Origin: Arthrobacter sp. | Lineage (GTDB): Bacteria > Actinomycetota > Actinomycetes > Actinomycetales > Micrococcaceae | Direction of reading: 5' to 3' | NCBI GenBank assembly: GCA_018260285.1 | Contig: JAGLBH010000005.1 | Span: 1 to 27,189, forward strand | DNA: 27,189 bases | The notes under the pieces: generated by a model | What the model saw: only the letters and a program-made list of their open reading frames with translations | Database searches by the model: none | What the model was told of the DNA's origin: nothing | Part shown: positions 8,327 through 15,707 of the stretch, piece after piece | How positions within the stretch are numbered: position 1 is the stretch's first letter | Layout: every line of letters starts with the position of its first letter | Program-made: the position numbers and the translations under genes

Positions 8327-9985
8327 GTGTCCACCAGCACTCTCTACGTCAACGGGGCCGTGTACTCCGCCTCTGCCCCCGGGGCTGACGCCATGCTCGT
8401 CACCGATGGACTCATCGAATGGGTCGGCGACTCCCGCTCCGCCCAGGTCCCCTCCGGAGCTGAGCGAGTCGATCTCCAGGGCGCCTTCGTCGCGCCTGGA
8501 TTTGTGGACTCCCATGCCCATGTGGTGGGGATCGGCCGCACGGCCGTGGAGATAGACCTCCGGGAGTGCTCCAGCGCAGCCGACGTTGTGGACCTCATCG
8601 GTGAGCGGGCGTCCCGCCTGCCGCACGATGCACTGGTCCGCGGATACGGCTGGGACGAGACCGCGTGGCCGTCCTCAGACCTTCCGACCTTCGGCGAGCT
8701 TGAGCGCGCGGCTGGAGGCCGAGCCGTGTACGCAACGAGGGTGGACAGCCACTCGGCGCTCGTGACCCGCGCGTCCTACGAGCGAGCCGCTCTGGCCATG
8801 CCGCATCATCTCTCGTCAGACCCGGCCGTCATCATGGGCGCAGAGCGCACGGCCATGGCTGCGGTGTTCAACGCCCTCACCCCGGAGGAGTCGGCTGAGG
8901 CGGCCGCCCTGGGGCTCGCCGCAATGGCCCGCACCGGGCATGTGGCGGTTGTGGAGAATGCCGCGCCGCATCTCGGCGGCATCCAGGATCTTGCAGCGCT
9001 CAAGCGCGCCTCTCTCGACGCGCCTGCACCAGAGGTCTTCGCCCTGTGGGGGGAGCTCGTGTCAACCGAGTCTGAGGCTCTTCAGGCGGTGGCACTCATC
9101 GAGGAGGCGCTCCAGGCGCCGGACTGCCCCCAGTGGGTCTTGGGCCTGGCCGGAGACCTCAACGCTGACGGCTCACTCGGCTCCCGGACGGCCGCCCTCC
9201 GAGCACCCTACGCGGACGGAACAGAGGCGGGGCTGGCCTATCTCACGCCCGAGCAGGTCAGAGACCACTTCGTCGCCGTCACCCGCGCCAGGCTTCAGGG
9301 CGGGTTCCATGTCATCGGCGACCGCGGCATGGACATTGTCCTGGACGGCGCCGAGCAGGCCATCGAGATCGTGGGAGAGCGGGCCTTCGCGGCGCGAGGT
9401 CACCGTCTCGAGCACGCTGAGATGACCGACGACGCGGCCCTGGCCCGCATGCTCAAGGCCTTCCTCACCTCGTCCTCCCAGCCCGGGTTCGACGCGGCAT
9501 GGGGCCATGCCGGCGGGCTGTACGAGCGCCGCGTGGGGGAGCGGCGCCTGGAGATGAACCGCTTCGCCACGATGTCCCGTCTGGGCATTCCCCTCGCCTT
9601 CGGCTCCGACGCCCCCGTGCTCGAGGCCTCCCCGTGGGCCCAGATCAAGGCCGCGATGAACCACTCCAACCCGCAGGAGTCCATGACGGCGCGCGGCGCC
9701 TTCAACGCCCACACCCGGGGAGCCTGGCGGGCGCTCAACCGCGCTGCCTCCGGCGGGCCCCGCCATGGAGAAGGGCAGATCGTCCCGGGCGCCCCGGCGT
9801 CGTTCGCGGTGTGGGAGATCGAGGAGCTCGCCATCCAGATTCCCGACCCCACTGTGAGCGCGTGGTCGACTGACGCGCGCGCACGCGTTCCCATGCTTCC
9901 CGCACTGGACACTGAGAACCTTCCCAGGGCTCTCAGAACTGTCGTCCAGGGTGTCACGATCTACGATTCAGGCGACCTGTCCTAG
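8327..9985 (+). CDS. Amidohydrolase family 3 protein (YtcJ-like)
   Basis: This 552-residue metal-dependent hydrolase is cytosolic, with no signal peptide. The N-terminal beta-sandwich (LYVNGAVYSA...DGLIEWVGD) leads into the TIM barrel with the metal motif GFVDSHAH (HAH at 63-65). Further barrel motifs are HVIGDRGMD, RLEHAEM and AFGSDAPV, which supplies the late Asp. YtcJ/NfdA-like members hydrolyse amide or imide bonds such as N-substituted formamides, but the substrate cannot be read from sequence. GTG 8327 has AGGAAA about 4 nt upstream; ATG 8294 in the same frame is an alternative adding 11 residues. It follows helY by 43 nt and may be co-transcribed. Its stop codon lies inside a candidate -10 for the next gene. 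Confidence 0.87.
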   Translation: MSTSTLYVNGAVYSASAPGADAMLVTDGLIEWVGDSRSAQVPSGAERVDLQGAFVAPGFVDSHAHVVGIGRTAVEIDLRECSSAADVVDLIGERASRLPHDALVRGYGWDETAWPSSDLPTFGELERAAGGRAVYATRVDSHSALVTRASYERAALAMPHHLSSDPAVIMGAERTAMAAVFNALTPEESAEAAALGLAAMARTGHVAVVENAAPHLGGIQDLAALKRASLDAPAPEVFALWGELVSTESEALQAVALIEEALQAPDCPQWVLGLAGDLNADGSLGSRTAALRAPYADGTEAGLAYLTPEQVRDHFVAVTRARLQGGFHVIGDRGMDIVLDGAEQAIEIVGERAFAARGHRLEHAEMTDDAALARMLKAFLTSSSQPGFDAAWGHAGGLYERRVGERRLEMNRFATMSRLGIPLAFGSDAPVLEASPWAQIKAAMNHSNPQESMTARGAFNAHTRGAWRALNRAASGGPRHGEGQIVPGAPASFAVWEIEELAIQIPDPTVSAWSTDARARVPMLPALDTENLPRALRTVVQGVTIYDSGDLS

Positions 9986-9988
9986 AAT
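9983..9988 (+). promoter_or_regulatory. Candidate -10 element for ppm1
   Basis: TAGAAT at 9983-9988 is a good actinobacterial -10 and uses the TAG stop codon of the amidohydrolase gene. No clear -35 is visible. It would give a leader of about 35 nt holding a GAGAGG ribosome site. Confidence 0.4.
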
Positions 9989-10029
9989 GAGTCGAAGCAT
10001 CAAAAACACAGTCCGCTGAGAGGCCACGA

Positions 10030-10779
10030 GTGCGAGTCCTGACGATTATCCCGACCTACAACGAGATTGAGTCGTTGCCCCGCACTGTTGCGCGCCTGCG
10101 CACAGCTGTTCCTGACGCGGACATCCTGGTGGTGGACGACTCCAGTCCGGATGGGACGGGGGAGTGGGCGGAGAAGGCGTCAGCCTCAGATCCTCGGATC
10201 CACGTTCTCCATCGCAGCGGCAAAGAGGGACTGGGCGCCGCGTACATCGCCGGCTTCCGCTACGGGCTGGCTGAGGGCTATGACATCCTCGTGGAGCATG
10301 ACGCCGACGGGTCTCACCAGCCTGAACAGCTCCCGGCCCTGCTGGAGGCCGTCGAGTCCGGCGCGGACCTGGCCATCGGCTCTCGCTGGGTGGCCGGAGG
10401 CAGCGTGGTCAACTGGCCGCTGCACCGCAAGCTCATCTCGCTGGGCGGCTCGTTCTACTCCCGCACCATGCTGGGTCTTTCGGTCAAGGACATCACCGCC
10501 GGCTACCGCGCCTACCGCAGGACTGCTCTGGAAGCCCTTGACTTCGACTCGATCGAGTCCGTGGGCTACGGGTTCCAGGTGGACATGACGTTCCGCATGC
10601 ACAAGCTCGGCATGAAGATCGTGGAAGTCCCCATCACCTTTGTGGAGCGAGAACTCGGCACGAGCAAGATGAGCGGCAACATTGTCCGCGAGGCCATGCT
10701 CAACGTCACCCGCTGGGGTGTTTCCGAGCGCCTGGGCCAGGCACGATCAGCGGTGGCCAAGCTCTCCAAGAAGAAGTGA
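10030..10779 (+). CDS. ppm1: Polyprenol monophosphomannose synthase (GT2, DPM1-like)
   Basis: This 249-residue family 2 glycosyltransferase should transfer mannose from GDP-mannose to polyprenyl phosphate at the inner face of the membrane, feeding lipoglycan synthesis or protein O-mannosylation. Motifs are the N-terminal IIPTYNE (6-12), nucleotide-binding DDSSPDG (36-42), metal-binding DAD (91-93), GSRWVAGG and ITAGYRAYRR. The order and spacing match DPM1-like enzymes. It has no C-terminal membrane segments and no fused Lnt domain, unlike the fused Ppm1 of M. tuberculosis. GTG 10030 is supported by GAGAGG upstream and by the immediate start of the fold (MRVLTIIPTYNE). A related dolichyl-phosphate glucose synthase is a weaker alternative. 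Confidence 0.85.
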   Translation: MRVLTIIPTYNEIESLPRTVARLRTAVPDADILVVDDSSPDGTGEWAEKASASDPRIHVLHRSGKEGLGAAYIAGFRYGLAEGYDILVEHDADGSHQPEQLPALLEAVESGADLAIGSRWVAGGSVVNWPLHRKLISLGGSFYSRTMLGLSVKDITAGYRAYRRTALEALDFDSIESVGYGFQVDMTFRMHKLGMKIVEVPITFVERELGTSKMSGNIVREAMLNVTRWGVSERLGQARSAVAKLSKKK

Positions 10780-10805
10780 ATCGTCGCTGTCGCAGGCAGC
10801 CTCAA

Positions 10806-10848
10806 CGAAAAGCGCGGCCACCCAGGAGTTGGGAGGCCGCGCTTTTCG
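10806..10848. terminator. Bidirectional terminator between ppm1 and rbpA
   Basis: A perfect 14-bp inverted repeat runs from CGAAAAGCGCGGCC (10806-10819) to its complement (10835-10848), with a 15-nt loop. A T-run closes the stem on both strands, so it can end both converging transcripts. Confidence 0.9.
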
Positions 10849-10888
10849 GGATCGGCGCAAGGGATCAGCCGCCTGGGGGAGCAGCCCC

Positions 10889-11248
10889 CTACTTGCGCTT
10901 GGCCTGAGCCTCGAGCTCGCCTCGGCGCTCGCGCAGAGCTGTCAGACGGTCATTGAGAATGACCTCGAGCTCTTCGATGCTGCGGCGCTCGAGAAGCATG
11001 TCCCAGTGGGTGCGCTGGGGCTTGTCGTTGCTGTGGTCCGGCTTCTCACCGTTGACGAGAACGGCCTCCTGGCCGGTCTTGGTCGTCCACGCGGCAGGCA
11101 CCTCGGCTTCGGTGGAGAACGTGACGAAGACAGACTCGCCTTCAGCGGTGCGGTACTCGACCTGCTGGCGGGGTGCCGGCTCGACTCCGGACTCGGTTTC
11201 CATGGACTGAGATCCCAGTCGCATTCCACGTAGGCTGCGATCGCTCAC
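10889..11248 (-). CDS. rbpA: RNA polymerase-binding protein RbpA
   Basis: This 119-residue protein binds RNA polymerase and the principal sigma factors and stabilises the open complex in actinobacteria. The N-terminal basic stretch MSDRSLRGMRLGSQS is followed by the core domain (about 28-70), then the linker and the sigma-interacting domain with the hallmark THWDMLLERRSIEELE (about 80-95). The core site that carries paired cysteines in Streptomyces RbpA reads WTTKTGQEA here, and the whole protein has no cysteine, so it should be the metal-free type. The GTG start has GAGGA 6 nt upstream. It lies 65 nt downstream of the rRNA methyltransferase gene on the same strand. Confidence 0.95.
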   Translation of the reverse strand: MSDRSLRGMRLGSQSMETESGVEPAPRQQVEYRTAEGESVFVTFSTEAEVPAAWTTKTGQEAVLVNGEKPDHSNDKPQRTHWDMLLERRSIEELEVILNDRLTALRERRGELEAQAKRK

Positions 11249-11284
11249 GTCATCCTCAATTCATTAGGTCCAGCATGAACGTCC

Positions 11285-11290
11285 ATTCTA
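11285..11290 (-). promoter_or_regulatory. Candidate -10 element for rbpA
   Basis: Read on the minus strand, TAGAAT lies about 37 nt upstream of the rbpA GTG, in the gap after the rlmA-like gene. No convincing -35 is seen at the usual distance, and no clear sigma-R type GGAAT/GTT pair was found. Confidence 0.35.
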
Positions 11291-11313
11291 TCCCGTGCCG
11301 TGTGAAGGCCGCG

Positions 11314-12150
11314 TCAGCCCCAGGAGAAGACCGTGATGTCAAAGACTGCCTCCGCTGTGATCCGGGTTCTTCGGGCTCCCGCCTTCGCGAGGGATGTGCT
11401 GAGCCGGTGACTCAGTTCTCCGCGATCAGAGTGATGGCCTGCAGGCCCCATGGCGGCCAGATCCACGGCTTCGTCCTCGGTGAGAGCCAAGGGCACTCTC
11501 AGGGTCTGGGTTTCCTGGGGCTCGACGCCGAAGGTCGCCGCAAGGGAGGATTTCTTGTCGGGCTTCTGCCCGAGGATGAGGCCCATGTCACGCAATTCGG
11601 AGAGGTGTCCCTCTCCTGCTGTGACAACGACAGCCCGGCCGCCCGGGGAGAGAACCCTCCTGAATTCAGAAGGATTGTGGGGAGCAAAGACGTTGAGGAC
11701 AGTCTGGACTGAGGCATCCTCAAGGGGGAGAGGCGACCAGAGGTCTGCCACGAAGACCGTCGAGCGCTCCAGCCTGGCCGCACGCCTGGCAGCAGCGGGG
11801 CTGAGGTCGACGCCGACCAGACTGCTATAGAGGGCGCCTTTCGAGTAGTAGCCCGTACCGCATCCTGCATCCAGGAGAACGCCGGGGGATACGTGCTCAT
11901 GAAGCGCATTTCGCAGGGGAACATAATGACCAGCAGCCTGGAATCGCTCTCTGGCCTCAACCATCTGCGCCGTGTCAGCCCTGAACTTCGTTCCGGCACC
12001 GACCAGGAGGTTGATATACCCCTGACGCGCCCTGTCGAAGGAGTGGCCGGACTCGCATCTCCAGGCGGCTCGGTCCGGTCTCTCCGCCCAGGCGGTCTGG
12101 CACAGAGGACAGCGAAGTATCGTCTCAGGTGAGTTCACACATTCCACCAT
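11314..12150 (-). CDS. 23S rRNA (guanine-N1)-methyltransferase, RlmA family
   Basis: This 278-residue protein is close to the E. coli RlmA length of 269. The family methylates a guanine in helix 35 of 23S rRNA (G745 or G748), and some members (TlrB) protect against macrolides such as tylosin. An N-terminal zinc finger has Cys14, Cys17, Cys32 and His36, followed by the diagnostic FDRARQGYINLL. The methyltransferase domain carries the SAM site LLDAGCGTGYYS and the motif NVFAPHNPSEFRRVL. The start is uncertain: ATG 12150 puts the finger at the N-terminus as in the family, but ATG 12180 and GTG 12138 are possible and no strong ribosome site distinguishes them. Whether it acts on G745 or G748 cannot be told. 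Confidence 0.85.
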   Translation of the reverse strand: MVECVNSPETILRCPLCQTAWAERPDRAAWRCESGHSFDRARQGYINLLVGAGTKFRADTAQMVEARERFQAAGHYVPLRNALHEHVSPGVLLDAGCGTGYYSKGALYSSLVGVDLSPAAARRAARLERSTVFVADLWSPLPLEDASVQTVLNVFAPHNPSEFRRVLSPGGRAVVVTAGEGHLSELRDMGLILGQKPDKKSSLAATFGVEPQETQTLRVPLALTEDEAVDLAAMGPAGHHSDRGELSHRLSTSLAKAGARRTRITAEAVFDITVFSWG

Positions 12151-12212
12151 AGCGAGAAGCTTGCACCGGGCGTTCGCCATACACTCAGCATTTCTTAGGG
12201 TGCCGAAGCAAG

Positions 12213-12240
12213 TTGTGCGGGGCAAGTGGTGATGTACTGA
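12213..12240 (+). promoter_or_regulatory. Candidate promoter of the small HhH protein gene
   Basis: TTGTGC (12213-12218) and TACTGA (12235-12240) are separated by 16 nt, about 60 nt before the start codon. The match is moderate. Confidence 0.3.
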
Positions 12241-12299
12241 GAATGAACCGGCATGAATCACGCATGCAGGTTTTCACCCCTACAGAAAAGGACGCTCAC

Positions 12300-12506
12300 A
12301 TGTCTACCCTCAACTCCAAGTTCGACAAGGCTTTCGCTGACAAGACCATCGAAGAGCTCGCCGCCGCGCCGGTGGACGCACTCAACGGCGTGTCCGAGGC
12401 GGATGCCGAGAAGCTGAAGGCAGCCTTCAACATCAAGACGGTCAAGGACCTCGGCACGAACAAGTTCTTCCTCTGGGCTCAGGCTGTGGCCAAGCTCGCA
12501 GAGTAG
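12300..12506 (+). CDS. Small helix-hairpin-helix-like protein (68 residues)
   Basis: ATG 12300 follows AAAAGGA by 8 nt, a strong ribosome site. The 68-residue acidic-basic protein is all helical by eye. The stretch LNGVSEADAEKLKAAFNIKTVKDL looks like one helix-hairpin-helix/SAM-like unit, a fold that often contacts DNA backbone. It has no signal, membrane segment or cysteine. It stands alone, with its own candidate promoter and a strong terminator 17 nt after the stop, so it is a monocistronic unit, possibly abundant. I do not recognise a named family and the role is unknown. Confidence 0.75.
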   Translation: MSTLNSKFDKAFADKTIEELAAAPVDALNGVSEADAEKLKAAFNIKTVKDLGTNKFFLWAQAVAKLAE

Positions 12507-12523
12507 CTTTCGCTCTCATCAAG

Positions 12524-12567
12524 ACGACGCCGACTGGCTCACGGGATCCCTGGCCAGTCGGCGTCGT
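12524..12567 (+). terminator. Terminator of the HhH protein gene
   Basis: ACGACGCCGACTGGC (12524-12538) pairs perfectly over 15 bp with 12553-12567, leaving a 14-nt loop. TGTCAGATCTAT follows, so the T-run is weak but the stem is very stable. It may also stop the converging PAP2 transcript. Confidence 0.8.
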
Positions 12568-12669
12568 TGTCAGATCTATAAACTACCGATAATATACATT
12601 ATGTCAACTAGTGGATGGAAAGGGCTCCCCCTTCCTCCGCACGCCGCCCTCGAGGCGCCCCGTCGACTG

Positions 12670-13356
12670 TCAGAGTCCAGAGGCGTGAGAGCCGGTCCCG
12701 CGGTCCTTGGCTTTGCCCGGCCACATGCCAGCGCTCCTCAGCATGAGGCTCAGAGCCAGCGCCGTTCCCACGCCGACGCAGGCGCCGCCGATCGTGTCGG
12801 TGAACCAGTGCACGCCCAGGTACAGACGCGACCCTGCGACGAGCGGGATGAAGGCCGCACAGACGACCCAGACGATAAGGCGTGTCAGCCGCGAGGTCAT
12901 CGAGACCGTCAGGACGACGCCGACGGAGAACGCCAAGGCAGCGACCCCCGTGGTGTGCCCTGAGGGAAATCCGAAGTCGACCTCCCTGACCACCTGGTCG
13001 ATGAGAGGCGGGCGATCACGCTGGAAGATCTGCTTGAGCACCAGCGTGATGATCGAGGCCCCTGCCACAGAGCTCAGGATGTATACTGCGCGGGTCCAGT
13101 TCTTCGTCCAGATCCAGGTGCCGAAGGCCAGTGCGAAGGACATGAGAATTGTGCCCGTGGGACTGAAGGCGTTGGTCACCGCCGTGAGAAAGACCGTGGC
13201 GCCTTGTGTGCGGTGCTCAATGAACTCGGTCAGAATGTGCTGGTCTTCAGGCTGCGTGTTGCCCAGATGCACCACCATCCCGAGAAGGGCGGCCAGGAGA
13301 ACGAGTCCTGCCCCGATGCGAAACTGCCAGGCTGAGAGTATTGACCGATTTTTCAC
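12670..13356 (-). CDS. PAP2-family membrane phosphatase
   Basis: This 228-residue integral membrane protein has about six hydrophobic segments and the three PAP2 acid-phosphatase motifs in order: K(X6)RP as KQIFQRDRP (108-116), PSGH (131-134) and SRLYLGVHWFTD (176-187) with the catalytic His. Such enzymes dephosphorylate lipid phosphates, for example undecaprenyl pyrophosphate (BacA-independent recycling), phosphatidic acid or phosphatidylglycerol phosphate. The substrate is not determined. GTG 13356 is chosen because a TAGAAC -10 ends 7 nt upstream, implying a leaderless mRNA, and because the protein then begins directly before the first membrane segment. In-frame starts further upstream add up to 22 unlikely residues. 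Confidence 0.88.
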   Translation of the reverse strand: MKNRSILSAWQFRIGAGLVLLAALLGMVVHLGNTQPEDQHILTEFIEHRTQGATVFLTAVTNAFSPTGTILMSFALAFGTWIWTKNWTRAVYILSSVAGASIITLVLKQIFQRDRPPLIDQVVREVDFGFPSGHTTGVAALAFSVGVVLTVSMTSRLTRLIVWVVCAAFIPLVAGSRLYLGVHWFTDTIGGACVGVGTALALSLMLRSAGMWPGKAKDRGTGSHASGL

Positions 13357-13369
13357 GGGGACAGTTCTA
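13356..13369 (-). promoter_or_regulatory. Leaderless-type promoter of the PAP2 gene
   Basis: On the minus strand TAGAAC (13369-13364) ends 7 nt before GTG 13356. No Shine-Dalgarno sequence intervenes. Confidence 0.45.
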
Positions 13370-13450
13370 CTCTCTTCTCCTGGGCATCCCCTGAGCGTCA
13401 TCACTCCCCTGCCAGGCCTCAATGATCCTGTCCGGCTCTGAGAACCTGCC

Positions 13451-13464
13451 TAGACTGGAGATCA
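13451..13464 (+). promoter_or_regulatory. Leaderless-type promoter of the DUF3054 gene
   Basis: TAGACT (13451-13456) ends 7 nt before ATG 13464. The intervening GGAG could act as a ribosome site only if transcription started further upstream. Confidence 0.45.
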
Positions 13465-13841
13465 TGACGAATCTTAACCGTGTGAGACTTCAGGCATCCC
13501 TCGACGCTCTGCTTCTTCTGGCGTTTGCCGCGATTGGCCGCGCGAGCCACGATCACGGAGTCAACATCCCGGGGATTCTTCAGACGGCCTGGCCGTTCCT
13601 TGCCGGAGCAGCCATCGGATGGGCTGCCGCGCAGGCGTGGAAGCAGCCTCAGCGCGTCTGGCCGACGGGTGCGATCGTGTGGGCGGCGACACTTGCTCTT
13701 GGCATGATTCTTCGGGTCGCCACGGGCGGAGGATTCGCCCTCTCGTTCCTGCTGGTCGCCGGGATCTTCCTGGCGGTCTTCCTGCTGGGAAGCCGAGCTC
13801 TGACAGGCGCTCTGCTGCGCCGTCGCTCCCCTAGCGCTTGA
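13464..13841 (+). CDS. DUF3054 family membrane protein
   Basis: This 125-residue protein is mostly hydrophobic with four predicted membrane helices: about residues 8-24, 36-56, 63-82 and 88-112. Features typical of the actinobacterial DUF3054 family are the first helix LDALLLLAFAAIGRASHDH, the GILQTAWPFLAGAAIGW stretch and the WPTGAIVW loop. No biochemical function is known for the family. The 3' end overlaps the 3' end of trpD by 11 bases in convergent orientation, with no terminator between them. Confidence 0.85.
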   Translation: MTNLNRVRLQASLDALLLLAFAAIGRASHDHGVNIPGILQTAWPFLAGAAIGWAAAQAWKQPQRVWPTGAIVWAATLALGMILRVATGGGFALSFLLVAGIFLAVFLLGSRALTGALLRRRSPSA

Positions 13842-14886
13842 GCGACTGAGTCGCTTTCGTCCACACAGCGAGCGTCTCAGCCGCTTTGCCTGAATCGATG
13901 GCTTCGCGCGCACTCTCGACCTTCGTTCGGAGACGCTCGGCAAGGCTGCCTTCGGCACTCTCGTCATAGGCAACCAGACCGCCAGCGGTATTCAGCAGGA
14001 CGGCATCTCGAGCAGCACCCGGGTCCCCTGCCAGAACGCTCCGGACGACCTGGGCGTTATGAGCTGCGTCTCCGCCGAAGAGATCGTCGATACTCCATCG
14101 CTTCACCCCGCATTCCTCGGGGGTGATGACGCTCTGGATGATCTCGCCGTTGCGCACCTCCCACACTGACGAGCTGTCCGTGACAGAGAGCTCGTCAAGA
14201 CCGTCATGGCCCCGGAAGACCAGCCCCCGGCTCCCCCGCTGAGCCAGCACACCGGCGATGAGCTCAGCCAGGCGCTCCTTGGGGGCGCCGATCGCTGAGG
14301 CAACAGGGGCGGCCGGGTTGGTCAGGGGGCCGAGGAGATTGAAGATCGTTGGCACGCCCATCTGGCGGCGCACGGGACCGGCGTGCTTCATAGAGGGGTG
14401 GAAAGTCTGGGCGAAGACGAAGGCGAGACCTGCCTGGTCGAACACCTCTGTCACCTCTTCAGGCGTGGCGTCCAGGTGGACGCCGAGAGCCTCGAGGACA
14501 TCTGCCGAGCCGGACATGGACGACGCCGAGCGGTTGCCGTGCTTGATGACCGGCACACCGCAGGCAGCCGCCACAATCACGGACATCGTGGAGATGTTGA
14601 CAGTGTTGAGCTGGTCTCCCCCAGTCCCCACGATGTCAAGGGCCTGGGCGGTGATCTGCAGCGGCCGCGCATGAGCACGCATGGAGTCCGCAAAGCCTGC
14701 GACTTCGTCCACAGTCTCGCCCTTAGCGGCGAGACCCATGAGAAGGGCGGCCATCTGGGACGGCTCGGCGGAGCCCGTCATGATCGAGTCCATAGCCCAT
14801 CGCGCTTCCTCCTTGCTGAGAGGACACTGGGCAATGAGCTTGCCGAGGAGGGCCGGCCACGTGCAGGGGGTCTCAGTCGTGTTCAC
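13831..14886 (-). CDS. trpD: Anthranilate phosphoribosyltransferase
   Basis: This 351-residue cytosolic enzyme transfers phosphoribose from PRPP to anthranilate, the second step of tryptophan synthesis. The PRPP loop GTGGD is at 87-91, followed by NIST (97-100) and KHGNRSASS (115-123), which binds anthranilate and PRPP. Length is normal for the family. GTG 14886 is supported by a TAGCCT -10 ending 6 nt upstream. It is not in a trp operon; it stands alone, divergent from ctaE, as in several other actinobacteria (M. tuberculosis has trpD beside ctaE-qcrCAB). Confidence 0.95.
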   Translation of the reverse strand: MNTTETPCTWPALLGKLIAQCPLSKEEARWAMDSIMTGSAEPSQMAALLMGLAAKGETVDEVAGFADSMRAHARPLQITAQALDIVGTGGDQLNTVNISTMSVIVAAACGVPVIKHGNRSASSMSGSADVLEALGVHLDATPEEVTEVFDQAGLAFVFAQTFHPSMKHAGPVRRQMGVPTIFNLLGPLTNPAAPVASAIGAPKERLAELIAGVLAQRGSRGLVFRGHDGLDELSVTDSSSVWEVRNGEIIQSVITPEECGVKRWSIDDLFGGDAAHNAQVVRSVLAGDPGAARDAVLLNTAGGLVAYDESAEGSLAERLRTKVESAREAIDSGKAAETLAVWTKATQSLKR

Positions 14887-14898
14887 ACTCCAAGGCTA
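14886..14898 (-). promoter_or_regulatory. Leaderless-type promoter of trpD
   Basis: On the minus strand TAGCCT (14898-14893) ends 6 nt before GTG 14886. The hexamer is identical to the one before pafBC. Confidence 0.5.
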
Positions 14899-14989
14899 CA
14901 ACTACGACACGTAGAAAATCTTTTTGGGCCGTACTCCCCCGAGATCTCAAGGAAGTCGCCGCTTCGACACGGCCTCACACCGTGTTGCA

Positions 14990-15027
14990 TTGCTATTCAC
15001 AGCAAATTATTAGACATAATGGCAGAG
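14990..15027 (+). promoter_or_regulatory. Leaderless-type promoter of ctaE-qcrCAB
   Basis: CATAAT (15015-15020) ends 6 nt before GTG 15027. A -35-like TTGCTA lies at 14990-14995, 19 nt upstream. The surrounding 15000-15020 is distinctly AT-rich. A short dyad TTGCT/AGCAA (14990-14994, 15001-15005) overlaps the -35 region. Confidence 0.5.
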
Positions 15028-15668
15028 TGACATCTGCGACCAATGCCCCAGCTCCCGCGACACACGCGACTCTCAACCGACCCAACATGGTTTCCGTGGG
15101 AACCATGGTCTGGCTCGCTTCAGAGCTCATGTTCTTCGCGGGCCTCTTTGCCATGTACTTCTCCCTCCGAGCAGCTTTGCCCGACATGTGGGCGGTTGAG
15201 TCAGAGAAGCTGAATGTTCCGTTCGCCCTGGCGAACACGATCATTCTCGTCTCCAGCTCCGTCACCGCTCAGTTCGGCGTATGGCGTGCCGAGGAGATGC
15301 AGCCGCGTCGAACCGCCGGTCTCCTTGCTTTCAAGCACTGGGGAATGAACGAGTGGTTCTACCTCACCTTCGTGTTGGGCGCCATCTTCGTCGGCGTTCA
15401 GGCCTTCGAGTTCACGACACTCGTGAACCACGAGAACCTCGCGATCGCGACCAACCAGTACGGCTCCGCTTTCTACATCACGACAGGCTTCCACGGCCTC
15501 CACGTGATCGGCGGGCTCATTGCGTTCCTCCTGATCATCGGGCGAGCAAACCTCGCCAAGCGCTTCGGTCAGTTCGAGGCCACCGCCGCCATCGTCGTGT
15601 CCTACTACTGGCACTTCGTGGACGTCGTGTGGATCGCGCTCTTCGCCATCATCTACTTCCTCAAGTAG
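15027..15668 (+). CDS. ctaE: Cytochrome c oxidase subunit III (aa3 type)
   Basis: This 213-residue membrane protein is the subunit III of the aa3 oxidase, which stabilises the catalytic core and proton uptake. It has five hydrophobic segments and the family signatures MVWLASELMFFAGLFAMYF near the N-terminus, TGFHGLHVIGG in the fourth region and YYWHFVDVVWI near the end. GTG 15027 (VTSATNAPAP) is chosen from the leaderless promoter; an in-frame start at 14982 would add 15 residues encoded by promoter DNA. It heads the operon with qcrC 39 nt downstream, the usual actinobacterial arrangement. Confidence 0.96.
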   Translation: MTSATNAPAPATHATLNRPNMVSVGTMVWLASELMFFAGLFAMYFSLRAALPDMWAVESEKLNVPFALANTIILVSSSVTAQFGVWRAEEMQPRRTAGLLAFKHWGMNEWFYLTFVLGAIFVGVQAFEFTTLVNHENLAIATNQYGSAFYITTGFHGLHVIGGLIAFLLIIGRANLAKRFGQFEATAAIVVSYYWHFVDVVWIALFAIIYFLK

Positions 15669-15707
15669 TCTCCAAGACTCCGTGGGATCAATAGTTAGGA
15701 AAATTTC

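Noticed and set aside
12601..12963. 120-codon plus-strand frame antisense to the PAP2 gene
   Set aside because: The start is placed behind a promoter-like element, but the protein is an Arg/Asp/Gln-rich shadow with no domain. Only the promoter-like islet is kept, as a finding.
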